Part shown: in pieces, positions 36,473-45,230 of the stretch
Numbering within the stretch: the stretch's first letter is position 1
Layout of the letters: each line of letters opens with the position of its first letter
NCBI RefSeq assembly: GCF_013141765.1
Contig: NZ_WHOD01000005.1
Location: 44,389 to 108,388 of the forward strand
Direction of reading: 5' to 3'
Length of the DNA stretch: 64,000 nucleotides
DNA from: Paenibacillus foliorum
GTDB lineage: Bacteria > Bacillota > Bacilli > Paenibacillales > NBRC-103111
Program-made: the position numbers and the translations under genes
Notes under the pieces: generated by a model
Told to the model about the DNA's origin: nothing
Seen by the model: only the letters and a program-made list of their open reading frames with translations
The model's database searches: none

Positions 36473-37345
36473 TCATTCTTCTCGAATGGCTAATAGTACA
36501 CCAATAAAAATTAATATTGTACCTATCCAAAAAGACAAGCCAATTTGTTCACCTAGTAATACCCACCCTAAAAAAGTACCGACTATAGGTTGGAGAAAGA
36601 AAAATAATCCGCCACTTGAAGCATTAAGCATTTGCAATCCACGGTTCCACAGTAAAAAGGCACATGCTGTCGAAATAACTCCCAAGTACAAAAGACCGCC
36701 CCAAATAGATGGATGCATCATGGCTTGAACATCAAGCTCAGGTAATCGGCTTATTGTAAAGGGTGTAAGTAAAACAATTGCTACAAGGGTTGTATAGCAG
36801 GTTACGACAATTTGTGAATATTGCTCGGGTACCCGTTTAATAAGAACAGACATAAGCCCCCAAGTAAGTGCTGCAATAAGCAGTGATACACCACCAAGTT
36901 GAAGTGATGGATCGATACCGGCATTTCCGACAATAATGGCGACACCGATTGTTGCTAAAATAATAGAAGTTGCTTTTTTAAACGTGATTTTTTCTTTTAA
37001 GATGATGCGCGCAAATAGCACCATGAATGCAGGTGTCGTTGAAGTAATAATGGCACCCATTTGTGCAGTAGAAAGCATCGTACCCACTTCTTGGGTTATA
37101 ATAGAAATTGTATTTCCAATAAGTCCAATCATGATAATTAATAACAAGTCTCGTTTTTCAATACGCCATGATTGTTTTGTTACAACGCCAATAATTAGCA
37201 ATGCAAAAATCGCAATTACATAGCGAATCCATACTAATTCAAGAGGTGGCACAAAGTCTACCACATGTTTTACCACAACATACATCCCGCCCCAAATACT
37301 AGCAGCGAGTGATAAATACAAAGAACCTAATAAGGTGTTTTTCAT
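36473..37345 (-). CDS. EamA/DMT-family transporter
   Basis: This 290-residue protein has ten predicted helices in two EamA repeats (about 5-140 and 150-285). The repeat signature is visible as ISIITQEVGTMLSTAQMGAI followed by TSTTPAFMVLFARIIL, and again as SSGGLFFFLQPIVGTFLGWV. Members export metabolites such as amino acids or drugs, and the substrate is unknown. It starts at ATG 37345 behind GAGGGT-type spacing. Flanking repeats lie on both sides (36365 and 37545), so it looks like a single-gene unit. Confidence 0.88.
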   Translation of the reverse strand: MKNTLLGSLYLSLAASIWGGMYVVVKHVVDFVPPLELVWIRYVIAIFALLIIGVVTKQSWRIEKRDLLLIIMIGLIGNTISIITQEVGTMLSTAQMGAIITSTTPAFMVLFARIILKEKITFKKATSIILATIGVAIIVGNAGIDPSLQLGGVSLLIAALTWGLMSVLIKRVPEQYSQIVVTCYTTLVAIVLLTPFTISRLPELDVQAMMHPSIWGGLLYLGVISTACAFLLWNRGLQMLNASSGGLFFFLQPIVGTFLGWVLLGEQIGLSFWIGTILIFIGVLLAIREE

Positions 37346-37377
37346 GTTGTACCCTCCGTTTCCTAGACATTTCCTGT

Positions 37378-37416
37378 CCTTAACGGAGATGTAGTTTAGT
37401 TTTTCTACCGTTAAGG
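37378..37416. repeat. Perfect inverted repeat upstream of the EamA gene
   Basis: CCTTAACGG (37378-37386) and CCGTTAAGG (37408-37416) form a 9-bp perfect stem, 33 bp upstream of the transporter start. It could be an operator or an attenuating hairpin. Confidence 0.4.
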
Positions 37417-37544
37417 GAGAATAACTACAGGTACATCATTTTCAAATAGTGGTGACCACATCATTAGTTTTCAGCTCACTTTCAAAAGATTAGTTTTATT
37501 TTACACGAATTTTGTTGATTAGGGTATTAACTGATTTAACCATA

Positions 37545-37605
37545 ACTATCCTGCCCGTTCGTATTATGAGGTCACCAGATATTTCTAGTCGACCTCATTT
37601 TTTTG
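37545..37605. repeat. Cassette-boundary repeat with terminator-like hairpin
   Basis: CTATCCTGCCCGTTCGTATT (37549-37568) is followed by GAGGTC...GACCTC and a T7 tract (about 37569-37602). On the plus strand this is also a plausible terminator. The rest of 37606-37859 holds no gene; a stretch around 37620-37690 has a weak tRNA-like look that does not fold. Confidence 0.5.
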
Positions 37606-37859
37606 AGGCCGTAAGATAACGGTCGCCGGGGATCGAACGTTTCTGCCCGTGGGACTTGGATCCGAGAGCTATTCAGTTCATCCCCCCTACTTGTTCAACC
37701 ATGGTTAGGCTGGTTGGGGATATGAATCCCGTATTACTTGCGATAGTGTGGAAGACAAGAAGGTTAGGGGTTGCCGGTGAAAATACTACGGGAGTGATGT
37801 CATGAAGTATACCACCTCATTTGACTGGCCATTAATAATTAAATATTGACAAGCTATTA

Positions 37860-37940
37860 GCTGGAATAGCACAACGCGGCTGCCGATCCATCCTGGCAGC
37901 CGCGTTGTGCTAATTAAACTATTTTGTCCCGTTAGAGCTT
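37860..37940. repeat. Cassette-boundary repeat, best-preserved hairpin
   Basis: A perfect 17-bp stem (37868-37884 with 37895-37911, AGCACAACGCGGCTGCC) is followed by AATTAAACTATTTTGTCCC and GTTAGAG (about 37912-37938). The phosphotransferase stop lies at 37952. Confidence 0.6.
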
Positions 37941-37951
37941 AACGAAAATGG

Positions 37952-38959
37952 CTAGAAGTTGTAAAAAATACTTTCCCCAGATAAAAAAGGTAGACAGTAT
38001 TTAGAACATAATAGCGGCATACGTTCGCGAATCCAAGGATGTACCGCTTCATTTTCCATGTGAAAAGCATAATACCCCAAAATACCCGTTAACATAAATC
38101 CTTCCATTTTAGCAAAAACATCTTCAGGAACTTCGTTAACCCCATAATATCCCTTAAGAAATTGCCTTCTATTTTCCGACGGAACCATTAAAGACCCTGT
38201 TGAAACATCCAATAAATAATAACCGAATCCGAATAATCCAAAATCAATGAAACTAATTTCACCTTTACTAGTTACGATGATATTGCCCATGTTTAAATCA
38301 GCATGGATGATTCCCCATGAGTCTGCTGACTTGCCTATACTTTCGAGGCGTGAGTTAATCAATCGGATCGTTTGCTCAACAATATGGAATTTTGACGGGA
38401 GAATTAATCCCAGCTCAACGCCGCGTTGAATTTGCGAAAGCATTTGACTGTTCCGTTCAATACCTTGATTAGGTCGAGTATTAAAATGTACGCGATTATT
38501 ATAATTACGAAAAAAGCGGTGAAGTTCAGCGAGTTGAGCCCCTAGGTTCGTAACAAATCCCTCGATTAATAAGTCTTCCTTTTGCAGATCCTTTCCTTCT
38601 AGCCATGTAAGTACTGAACCATTTATAATCTTTCCATCGAGCTCTATTACCGTAATGAACTCTCCGTAACAATTACGTACAGGTTTTTGAACTAAAAGAT
38701 CTGTTTGGTTTGCTATTTCCTCTAACAGTTGTAACTCGCTTAATAAACCATTGTAAGTATGTTGAATTCCTTCTATATTTACTGTAATTGGTTGATGAAC
38801 ACGCAACAAATATGAGTTTCCTGTGACTAGATCGTTGACCTTATAAGTCCTATTTTCATTATGTCTAATAAATTCAATATCAGGTTGTTTAATTCCATAT
38901 TTACTAAGAACCCCTATTAGAGTTTCTTCATTCATATTATGGGTTACCCCCCTTTGCAC
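37952..38959 (-). CDS. Aminoglycoside-phosphotransferase family kinase
   Basis: This 335-residue APH-fold kinase has the N-lobe strands with SYLLRVHQPI (likely ATP lysine near the NSYLLRVHQP strand), the catalytic loop WGIIHADLNMGNI (HxDxxxxN) and the metal-binding FIDFGLFGFGYYLLDVS. The length is complete, unlike the split gene at 1.7/5.7 kb. Members phosphorylate aminoglycosides, homoserine, choline or similar, and the substrate is unknown. The frame starts in the AGCACAAT region with an ATG or TTG choice near 38941; no strong ribosome site decides. It is bracketed by repeats on both sides (37860 and 38975). Confidence 0.83.
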   Translation of the reverse strand: MQRGVTHNMNEETLIGVLSKYGIKQPDIEFIRHNENRTYKVNDLVTGNSYLLRVHQPITVNIEGIQHTYNGLLSELQLLEEIANQTDLLVQKPVRNCYGEFITVIELDGKIINGSVLTWLEGKDLQKEDLLIEGFVTNLGAQLAELHRFFRNYNNRVHFNTRPNQGIERNSQMLSQIQRGVELGLILPSKFHIVEQTIRLINSRLESIGKSADSWGIIHADLNMGNIIVTSKGEISFIDFGLFGFGYYLLDVSTGSLMVPSENRRQFLKGYYGVNEVPEDVFAKMEGFMLTGILGYYAFHMENEAVHPWIRERMPLLCSKYCLPFLSGESIFYNF

Positions 38960-38974
38960 AATTGCACAATAATT

Positions 38975-39006
38975 ATTAAGCTATAGTGTCCAGTTAGTTC
39001 AGTCAC
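38975..39006. repeat. Cassette-boundary repeat, right-half copy upstream of the kinase gene
   Basis: TTAAGCTATAGTGTCCAG and TTAGTTCAGT (about 38977-39004) match the right-half consensus. Confidence 0.48.
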
Positions 39007-39037
39007 CACGTTTAATTAAGTTCTCAATTTCTATTAG

Positions 39038-39211
39038 TTCTATCTTGTAGAACCCAATGTACTCATTCGTTTAAAAAGTAAAATCACTGTGATCCGTCTC
39101 TTTGGAAAGCGGCATATGGTTGATCAGGCTTATCTATTCTTGGTCAAGCCTCATGAATTCCAAGTTGAATGTCATAAATTAATGGATAAACAATACAGAG
39201 ACGCTGAGTGA
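39038..39211 (+). pseudogene. Uncharacterised 57-codon open frame without a start
   Basis: A plus-strand frame runs from just after a TAG to TGA 39209-39211 with natural-looking composition (IRLFGKRHMVDQAYLFLVKP then HEFQVECHKLMDKQYRDAE). There is no ribosome binding site or proper start. It seems to be the 3' end of a lost gene; family unknown. Confidence 0.28.
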
Positions 39212-39247
39212 TAATCCTAGAATTTGGAAAATGTTAAGAAGAGGGAC

Positions 39248-39868
39248 TCAAGTGAGTTCCTCTTCTTTTATCTGAAGCGCATTGCGTAAATAAAAAATAA
39301 TCGCTTCCATCTGACTATCAATGTCTAATTGATCGGAATCCATCTGCATGGCATCGCAGGTCATTCCATCAACAAATGAAATGATCGTTCTTGCAATGGA
39401 TTTGGTTGGCAATAACGGGCGGAATTCCCCTTCCATGGTTCCTCGTTCGATAACGGCATTCCATACTTGGAGACCTTCCTCATATTGCATCCGCAAGGCT
39501 TTCTCCCGAGCTGTGTCACGATAGCTTCTCATGAAGTATTCGAAGACAACCGGCATAAAGCTTTCTCGTGTTTCCTTGAGATCCACTCGGATCTGAGACA
39601 AAGCGCCTTTAATTACCGTCCATACCGACATGCCCTCCTTGAACTCAAATAAGTCAAAATTACCAGCTCGCTCCGCTAATATGGCTTCAAAAATAGCCTC
39701 TTTTCCGGAGAAATAATGATACACGCCGCCTTTGCTCATTTTTACTTCTTCAACAATCTCATCCACGCTCGCTAAATCGTACCCCTTTTGGCGAAATACC
39801 CGTTTAGCGGCCTCAATAATTTCCTTCCGTTTCTCATCTTTATATTTTTGTGAAACCTTAGGTGACAT
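39248..39868 (-). CDS. TetR/AcrR family transcriptional regulator (YfiR/YcdC-like)
   Basis: This 206-residue protein has a TetR DNA-binding domain (about 10-60: RKEIIEAAKRVFRQKGYDLA, SVDEIVEEVKMSKGGVYHYF) and a C-terminal helical domain. The start is placed at ATG 39868, eight bases after GGAGA; the longer frame has no site. It is divergent from the alpha/beta hydrolase gene at 40011. Two CCGTCGGTATAAT repeats in the gap, 30 bp apart, are the likely operators, so it probably represses itself and the hydrolase. Confidence 0.87.
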   Translation of the reverse strand: MSPKVSQKYKDEKRKEIIEAAKRVFRQKGYDLASVDEIVEEVKMSKGGVYHYFSGKEAIFEAILAERAGNFDLFEFKEGMSVWTVIKGALSQIRVDLKETRESFMPVVFEYFMRSYRDTAREKALRMQYEEGLQVWNAVIERGTMEGEFRPLLPTKSIARTIISFVDGMTCDAMQMDSDQLDIDSQMEAIIFYLRNALQIKEEELT

Positions 39869-39950
39869 GTGATTTTTCTCCATTCGTTGTGATTGATTAG
39901 TTTAGATATTATACAAAAAATTTTACCATGCCTATATAAAACCGTCTACA

Positions 39951-39993
39951 CCGTCGGTATAATAAAATAAAACGACTATTCCGTCGGTATAAT
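39951..39993 (+). promoter_or_regulatory. Tandem TetR operators and promoter of the hydrolase gene
   Basis: CCGTCGGTATAAT occurs at 39951-39963 and again at 39981-39993, exactly 30 bp apart (about three helical turns). ACCGTCGGT is nearly palindromic. TATAAT within the second copy could be the -10 element, so a bound repressor would cover the promoter. Confidence 0.6.
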
Positions 39994-40010
39994 TTAAAGG
40001 AGAAATCATC

Positions 40011-41451
40011 ATGAAAAAAAGGTTTTTAATATGCACATTCGTAATGACATTCTGCGCTCTGATTGCTTCCTATTTTACCCCTGTCTTTGCGACAGACTAC
40101 TCCGCTTCCAAGGAGACTAAAGCGTATACGGAAACTATTGAAGGAGTGAACAGCATATCCACGTTAGAAAAAGTTTCTATTGGAGGAACCTATCAATGGA
40201 TCACGGTCCGAAGTGAAGACCGAAGAAATCCTGTTCTGCTATATCTCCACGGCGGTCCAGGTCATGCGGAAATCGGTAGTAATCTTAGATTCAAAGAGCT
40301 GGAGAAGCGCTATGTGGTCGTCAACTGGGACCAACGGGGGTCTGGCAAGTCGTTCTCACCGGAGCTTTCCAAAGAATTTTTGGCTGTGGAGCAAATTTTT
40401 ATCCGACACGCATGAAATGGTTGAAATGCTGAAGAAGCGATTTGGGAGAGACAAGATTTATTTGGTGGGGCATTCCTGGGGCAGCTTGCTAGGTATGATT
40501 GAAATTTCAAGACATCCAGAGTCATTTTACGCTTACGTTGGTGTGGGGCAATTCGTGGATGTTACCCAAGGGGATCGGATTGGTTACGATTATACATTAA
40601 ATAAGGCGCGAGAGGTTGGCAATGAAGCAGCCATACAAGAATTAGAGAAAATTGGGCCTCCACCCTACGATTCCTTTGATACCTTTCTTACATTCAGAAA
40701 ATGGATTATACCTATGGGCGGCGTCTTTTACAGTCCGACGTACATTCAAGATGTGATGATAACTGATATTAGGAACGCATCCGAATATACAGGGGAAGAA
40801 AAGGAAAATTATGAAATGGGTGAGGGCCTGCTAGTTTCGACCATTGTTCCAGAACTGCCTAAATATAATCTGCTGAATCAGATTCATGAAGTGAAGGTCC
40901 CTGTGTACTTCTTCGCCGGAAAAGCCGATTACAATACACCGCTTAAACTTGTCGAAAAGCTGTATGAACAGCTTGCCGCACCCTACAAGGAGCTGTTCTT
41001 GTTCGAAAAATCGGGACATGCGCCAAACTATGAAGAAGAAAACAAATTTGCTCAAATCATGAACCAGCATGTCTTTAACCAAACGTACTACAGCCCAGTT
41101 GTTGATAAACCTGTTCGAATATTTTTGAATGGAAAGACCTTGAACCTCAAGCCCCTGTTATCTGACGGACAACTGCTGCTTCCTCTGCGTCATACCATGG
41201 AAGAGCTTGAAGCAACTGTACAATGGACGGCTGCCGCAAACACCGTTCTAGTGACGAGCGACCGAATGAAGGCCACCTTGGCGCTGGGCTCAGAGGTTGC
41301 TGAATCAGGAGATCAAGAAGTACGACTTTCTACTCCTGCGTCACTTGTTGAAGGATCTACCTATGTAACAGTACAAATATTAGAGGAGGTATTGCACCTG
41401 CAAGTCGATTGGAATCCGGCAAAGAATGAAATGAATATTTTTTCTAAATAG
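40011..41451 (+). pseudogene. Secreted alpha/beta hydrolase (prolyl-aminopeptidase-like) with stalk domain, frameshifted
   Basis: The first frame (40011-40415) has a signal peptide, the HGGPG oxyanion loop and WDQRGSGKS. It leaves frame at CAAATTTTTATCC (about 40396-40408), where one extra A or T shifts the gene +1. The second frame continues with FLSDTHEMVEMLKKRF, nucleophile elbow GHSWGS, acid region ADYNTPL and catalytic His in KSGHAPNY. A C-terminal copper-amine-oxidase-like stalk domain follows (about the last 110 residues). If repaired it would be about 480 residues. Either a real inactivation or a one-base sequencing error in a T-run. Controlled by the divergent TetR protein. Confidence 0.8.
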
Positions 41452-41533
41452 GGGTTTCTGTTGTGCTTATAAGAGGAAATTATAGGCTAACCAATTAGGC
41501 AAGTTAAACCCTTTACAGTCTTTTAAAACCATC

Positions 41534-41583
41534 AATAGCTGTTTAACACTTCCAATGTATAAGGAAGTGCTTAAACAGCTATT
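41534..41583. terminator. Large near-perfect hairpin between the hydrolase and the TOMM locus
   Basis: AATAGCTGTTTAA-CACTTCC (41534-41553) pairs with GGAAGTGCTTAAACAGCTATT (41563-41583), about 20 bp with one bulge. It lies between convergent transcripts and may terminate both. No gene is seen in 41452-41692 outside it. Confidence 0.55.
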
Positions 41584-41692
41584 TGATTCTTCAGCTTTAT
41601 CCATCTACTACCCTGTAAATTTATGATTTTATACCTTATTGAGTCTCCCATAGCTTGAAGGAAGCCAATCATTGCTCTGATCTGCACTTGCT

Positions 41693-43264
41693 CTAGCTAT
41701 GCAAGCCCCCTTCCAGACGAGGGCGCTGACGATAGTGACCAATCGGGATTTGGATCAGACTGGTTTTTCCTTGTGGAGCCAAATTGTAAATTTCATCACT
41801 GATACTTGGATTAAATCCGAGCAGGGGCCGCCCTCCCATTCCAACAGCAGATGCAGCTAGTAGTAAGCGATGTACAAGCATCCCAGCTTCCATCTGTTGA
41901 ATTCGGTATCCTCTGTACCCTAACAACGATTTGAGATGGTCCTTTTCACCAACCACATGCAGACATAGCGGTACTTGAAATAGATTAACGTTATCCATGG
42001 ACATTCCCTGTTGCAGCCATATCCGATGATCTCCGGGAAGTACTCGGCGCAACAAATGAGCTGTGTTGTCATAGCGGTAAGCGCCGTCCGGAATGCCTTC
42101 AACGTTATACAAACAACAGTACAAGAACATACGAGACATATTTTCAAGGGATCCCTTCAAATCATTATGATAAGAGAAGGAAGACGCAGCCTCTTGCAGC
42201 AAAGCGGCCACCTTCGTTAGTGTCACCTTGCTCAATACGAAATCCGACTCTGGCGAATACCGTTTTTGGCAAATCGATGCCAGATCATAAGACAACCGAT
42301 CAACACGAGGCATATATATCGCCTGTATCCCTCTATCAACATGCTTCTCTACCCTGACGTGACGAAATGATCCTGTTGAATTTTGCATGGATGCTTCGTT
42401 CATCTTGGTCAACATCGGGAACTCCTTGATTTTTTGTGACCGCACATAGTGTTCATGCCGAATGACTGGTAGTTCCCTGCACAAATCATCCGCAGAAATA
42501 TCCTCTTCTCCATGAATTCCATTATTAATCGAGATTGTGGGCTCCATCGAGAGCGGAATCACCGCATACACACTCTCCTCCCGATCGGATATTCCGAGAA
42601 GATGGTTGACCGCACGATCAAGAAACTGGAAATAAACATCTGATTCGTAACCGAACCGTTTCGTCACTTCAAGTAACTGTCCGATCAATACGCCAGTATC
42701 TAGTCCCTGCAGACGAAAAGCAAAGTTATTGTATTTATAAAAATTTTTCCAAAACATAACCGACACAAATACAATACCAAAACTAGCCGACACATCGCAT
42801 CGGTTGCCGAGAGCCTGGATCATATAGGAATCGAAATTTCCTTTGCGAAGAAATACCAAACGATGGTGTGCCGCATCATAATGGTAAACTCCGACAGGAA
42901 CTTCCTTTGTCTTCAAATATATATACAGTTCGTTCGGATACAACCCGCCACCTGATGGGACGAATCGCCGGTACATCTGTAATGAGCGCTCTGATTCGTT
43001 TATGGCATTTGCTACAGGGTATTGGCTCAATTGAGTGAGGCCATATACATGCCAGAGGAAATGACCGATTGTTGTCAGATCGGGATGTGCGGGCGATTCA
43101 TGACCAATAAGCGTCAGCGGTACTTCCGAGGATAAAGGAACGACCGGTAAGTTGCGATAGAGCTTATAGGGAAGTGGCGCGTCCTCCCAATCAATTTCCC
43201 AATCCGTTTGTCTGGACTCGGAGGTATCCGCATGGAGACTTTGCAGGAATTTTTCCAGACTCAT
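41693..43264 (-). CDS. SagB-family azoline dehydrogenase of the TOMM locus
   Basis: This 523-residue protein has two nitroreductase-like halves, the usual SagB/ThcOx double arrangement. The first half has RRFVPSGGGLYPNELYIYLK and a FMN-binding region; the second has LLAASAVGMGGRPLLGFNPS near the C-terminus. SagB enzymes use FMN to oxidise thiazolines and oxazolines to thiazoles and oxazoles. It is the last gene in the TOMM operon, 22 bp after the YcaO gene. Length is normal for SagB fused to a second nitroreductase-like domain. Confidence 0.85.
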   Translation of the reverse strand: MSLEKFLQSLHADTSESRQTDWEIDWEDAPLPYKLYRNLPVVPLSSEVPLTLIGHESPAHPDLTTIGHFLWHVYGLTQLSQYPVANAINESERSLQMYRRFVPSGGGLYPNELYIYLKTKEVPVGVYHYDAAHHRLVFLRKGNFDSYMIQALGNRCDVSASFGIVFVSVMFWKNFYKYNNFAFRLQGLDTGVLIGQLLEVTKRFGYESDVYFQFLDRAVNHLLGISDREESVYAVIPLSMEPTISINNGIHGEEDISADDLCRELPVIRHEHYVRSQKIKEFPMLTKMNEASMQNSTGSFRHVRVEKHVDRGIQAIYMPRVDRLSYDLASICQKRYSPESDFVLSKVTLTKVAALLQEAASSFSYHNDLKGSLENMSRMFLYCCLYNVEGIPDGAYRYDNTAHLLRRVLPGDHRIWLQQGMSMDNVNLFQVPLCLHVVGEKDHLKSLLGYRGYRIQQMEAGMLVHRLLLAASAVGMGGRPLLGFNPSISDEIYNLAPQGKTSLIQIPIGHYRQRPRLEGGLHS

Positions 43265-43286
43265 CCTTCTCCCTCCCCAGGCCGTT

Positions 43287-45230
43287 TCATGGGAACGGAT
43301 GCGGATGCGGATTGAGTTGTTCTAGAAGCAACGGCTGTTTCACATAACCAAGTAGTGCTGGTACTTTCAACACCCTCTCCAGTTCTGTCACACGGGTGAG
43401 ATGATATCCGAACGTCATCGGCAGCATTCCAGGAATCAGTACTTTCACACAGGACAATTCGTTTCGTTTCAATTCCGGAGTAGTCTGATCCACCACAATC
43501 ACATCGAGGTTCAACTGGCGGAACACCAGAAGGACGTTCTTCAAGTCATCGGTCAGGTCCGAATGCGTCGGTGTCCGGTTGAATTCCTCCTGAAACGTTC
43601 GTAGAGGGCGGTTTTCCTCCAACAGAAATTTCAGACGCTCCTCTGCTTGTGGTAAGCTGTACAGCATTGAATGGTCCTCCATCCCGAGCACGAGCGATGG
43701 GTCGTGGAACATTTGCACATACCGCTCCCGGTTAGCATCGAACTTCTCGTCAAGAGTCAGCATCATCCCCGATAATTCATGAACCGCACTTTTGGCAGCA
43801 CGAACTGGATCCGGATGTGCTCCAGCCGCGCAAATCAGGTTTACTCCCTTAGGTTTCGTATTTTTGGCCAATGCCCAAACGCTCGGGATTCCGTTCTCCA
43901 TAGTCGCATTATACAAATACAATTCAAATCCCGCCACCGTTTGCAATCGGCTGATCATGAGTTCCAATTCTAGATCGCCTGCCGAAAAAGGGTCTAGCCG
44001 AGGAAGCGGCAGCTGCGCGTACCAAGTCAACAGGAATGAATCTCGCTCCACCACTTCCATAATGCCATAGAAAATGGCCTCCTCTAAGGTTCCTCCCAAC
44101 GCGCAGCCGTTGGACGTTTCATAAACAAATCCTTGTCCACAGCTCGAACTATAATAAGCGAGCTGTTGAGGAACCATAATCGGACTTTGTTGCTCAAATG
44201 AATAGCCCCAAACCCAATCGATTGGGTCGTCAGGATTAAACGGCTTAAAAGGAAAATTAGGCAGCTTATACTGCTCCTTCGCATACAAGCCTACTGTGAC
44301 AGGATTAAGAGCACGATCTGCCAGATTGCGGTAACTGTCATTGATCATTACCTTTTTACCTCGGGGCGCCATACCGCAGTACCGCTCCAACCCCTCCATA
44401 ATGGCAGTCAGCTCGCTCTCTGCATAGGAATGTGTCCGACCTGCCGTTGCCTCGTCTTGGTTAAACATCGGAAGATTTACACTCACATCGGCAAAAGGCG
44501 ATAAGAGATCGATCATTTTGCCATTCAAAAAGCCGGTCTTGTAATCCAGATAATCTTCAATCAGAAATCTCTTCATGTCCTCCAACGAGCGGCAGCGGTA
44601 ACTTTTCTCGCTGATCTTAGGACTTGGTTGCAGTGAAATTCTGGCCGTTGACGGTGTATCGTCAAGCAAACCACCGCAAACTGGACATAATGGATCTGGC
44701 AGAAAGAAGTGGCTTGTGCATTTCAACGTTTTCAAGTCTATGAAATACATCCGTTCTTCCGAACGGGACCGATTGCCCTGAAGGATCCTCTGCGACTCCG
44801 CTATGAGCAGGAACGTCATCTGTAATAGTCCAGTGCGGGATACCCACGCATCACTCGCTCTTCCCCCAGTCTCCATCAGACGCTGCTGCAGCATCCACAT
44901 CTCCTTACGGTCACGTCCCGCCAAGAGACGCCGGGTATCGGCACATTGCGAACACCCGGACAAACCTGGCCGAATCAGCGGTCCTACCACGCCCTCACCG
45001 AATGCGATAAAGCCTCGCAGCCATGGAATGCCTGCTGCCCGTAGTAGTTCCTCCGACTCCTCATGAACAGAAGGATGCCAAGCATCGTGCAACACCAAGG
45101 CGAAATCCGCCGCTTCTGGTAATTCTGCCTTAAAATCTTTCAAACGTACAATCCGGCATAAAGCGGACATCTCTCTGCATACAAGGTCCGCCAACTCGCC
45201 TACCCCGATAATGGCCACCACTGTGTTCAC
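43287..45230 (-). CDS. TOMM cyclodehydratase: leader-binding/E1-like partner fused to YcaO
   Basis: In 647 residues, the N-terminal part (about 1-215) is an E1-like/ocin-ThiF-like region with two CxxC pairs (Cys93/Cys96 in GCSQC and Cys182/Cys185 in LCPVC) that should bind zinc. The YcaO part (about 220-647) has the ATP-binding EGLERYCG and EAIFYGIMEVVERDSFLL motifs and ends in the proline-rich PHPHPFP typical of TOMM YcaO enzymes. It cyclises Cys (and perhaps Ser) of the precursor to azolines with ATP. The start is GTG 45230, overlapping the TGA of the preceding gene as GTGA, so translation is probably coupled. Confidence 0.9.
   Translation of the reverse strand: MNTVVAIIGVGELADLVCREMSALCRIVRLKDFKAELPEAADFALVLHDAWHPSVHEESEELLRAAGIPWLRGFIAFGEGVVGPLIRPGLSGCSQCADTRRLLAGRDRKEMWMLQQRLMETGGRASDAWVSRTGLLQMTFLLIAESQRILQGNRSRSEERMYFIDLKTLKCTSHFFLPDPLCPVCGGLLDDTPSTARISLQPSPKISEKSYRCRSLEDMKRFLIEDYLDYKTGFLNGKMIDLLSPFADVSVNLPMFNQDEATAGRTHSYAESELTAIMEGLERYCGMAPRGKKVMINDSYRNLADRALNPVTVGLYAKEQYKLPNFPFKPFNPDDPIDWVWGYSFEQQSPIMVPQQLAYYSSSCGQGFVYETSNGCALGGTLEEAIFYGIMEVVERDSFLLTWYAQLPLPRLDPFSAGDLELELMISRLQTVAGFELYLYNATMENGIPSVWALAKNTKPKGVNLICAAGAHPDPVRAAKSAVHELSGMMLTLDEKFDANRERYVQMFHDPSLVLGMEDHSMLYSLPQAEERLKFLLEENRPLRTFQEEFNRTPTHSDLTDDLKNVLLVFRQLNLDVIVVDQTTPELKRNELSCVKVLIPGMLPMTFGYHLTRVTELERVLKVPALLGYVKQPLLLEQLNPHPHPFP

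Noticed and set aside
37615..37690. tRNA-like text on the minus strand (GTTCGATCC)
   Set aside because: The T-arm and acceptor do not pair and no anticodon arm can be built.
40180..40390. ATG at 40180 as the start of the long hydrolase frame
   Set aside because: Until the frameshift point this frame is nonsense, while the frame from 40011 has the signal peptide and HGGPG motif.
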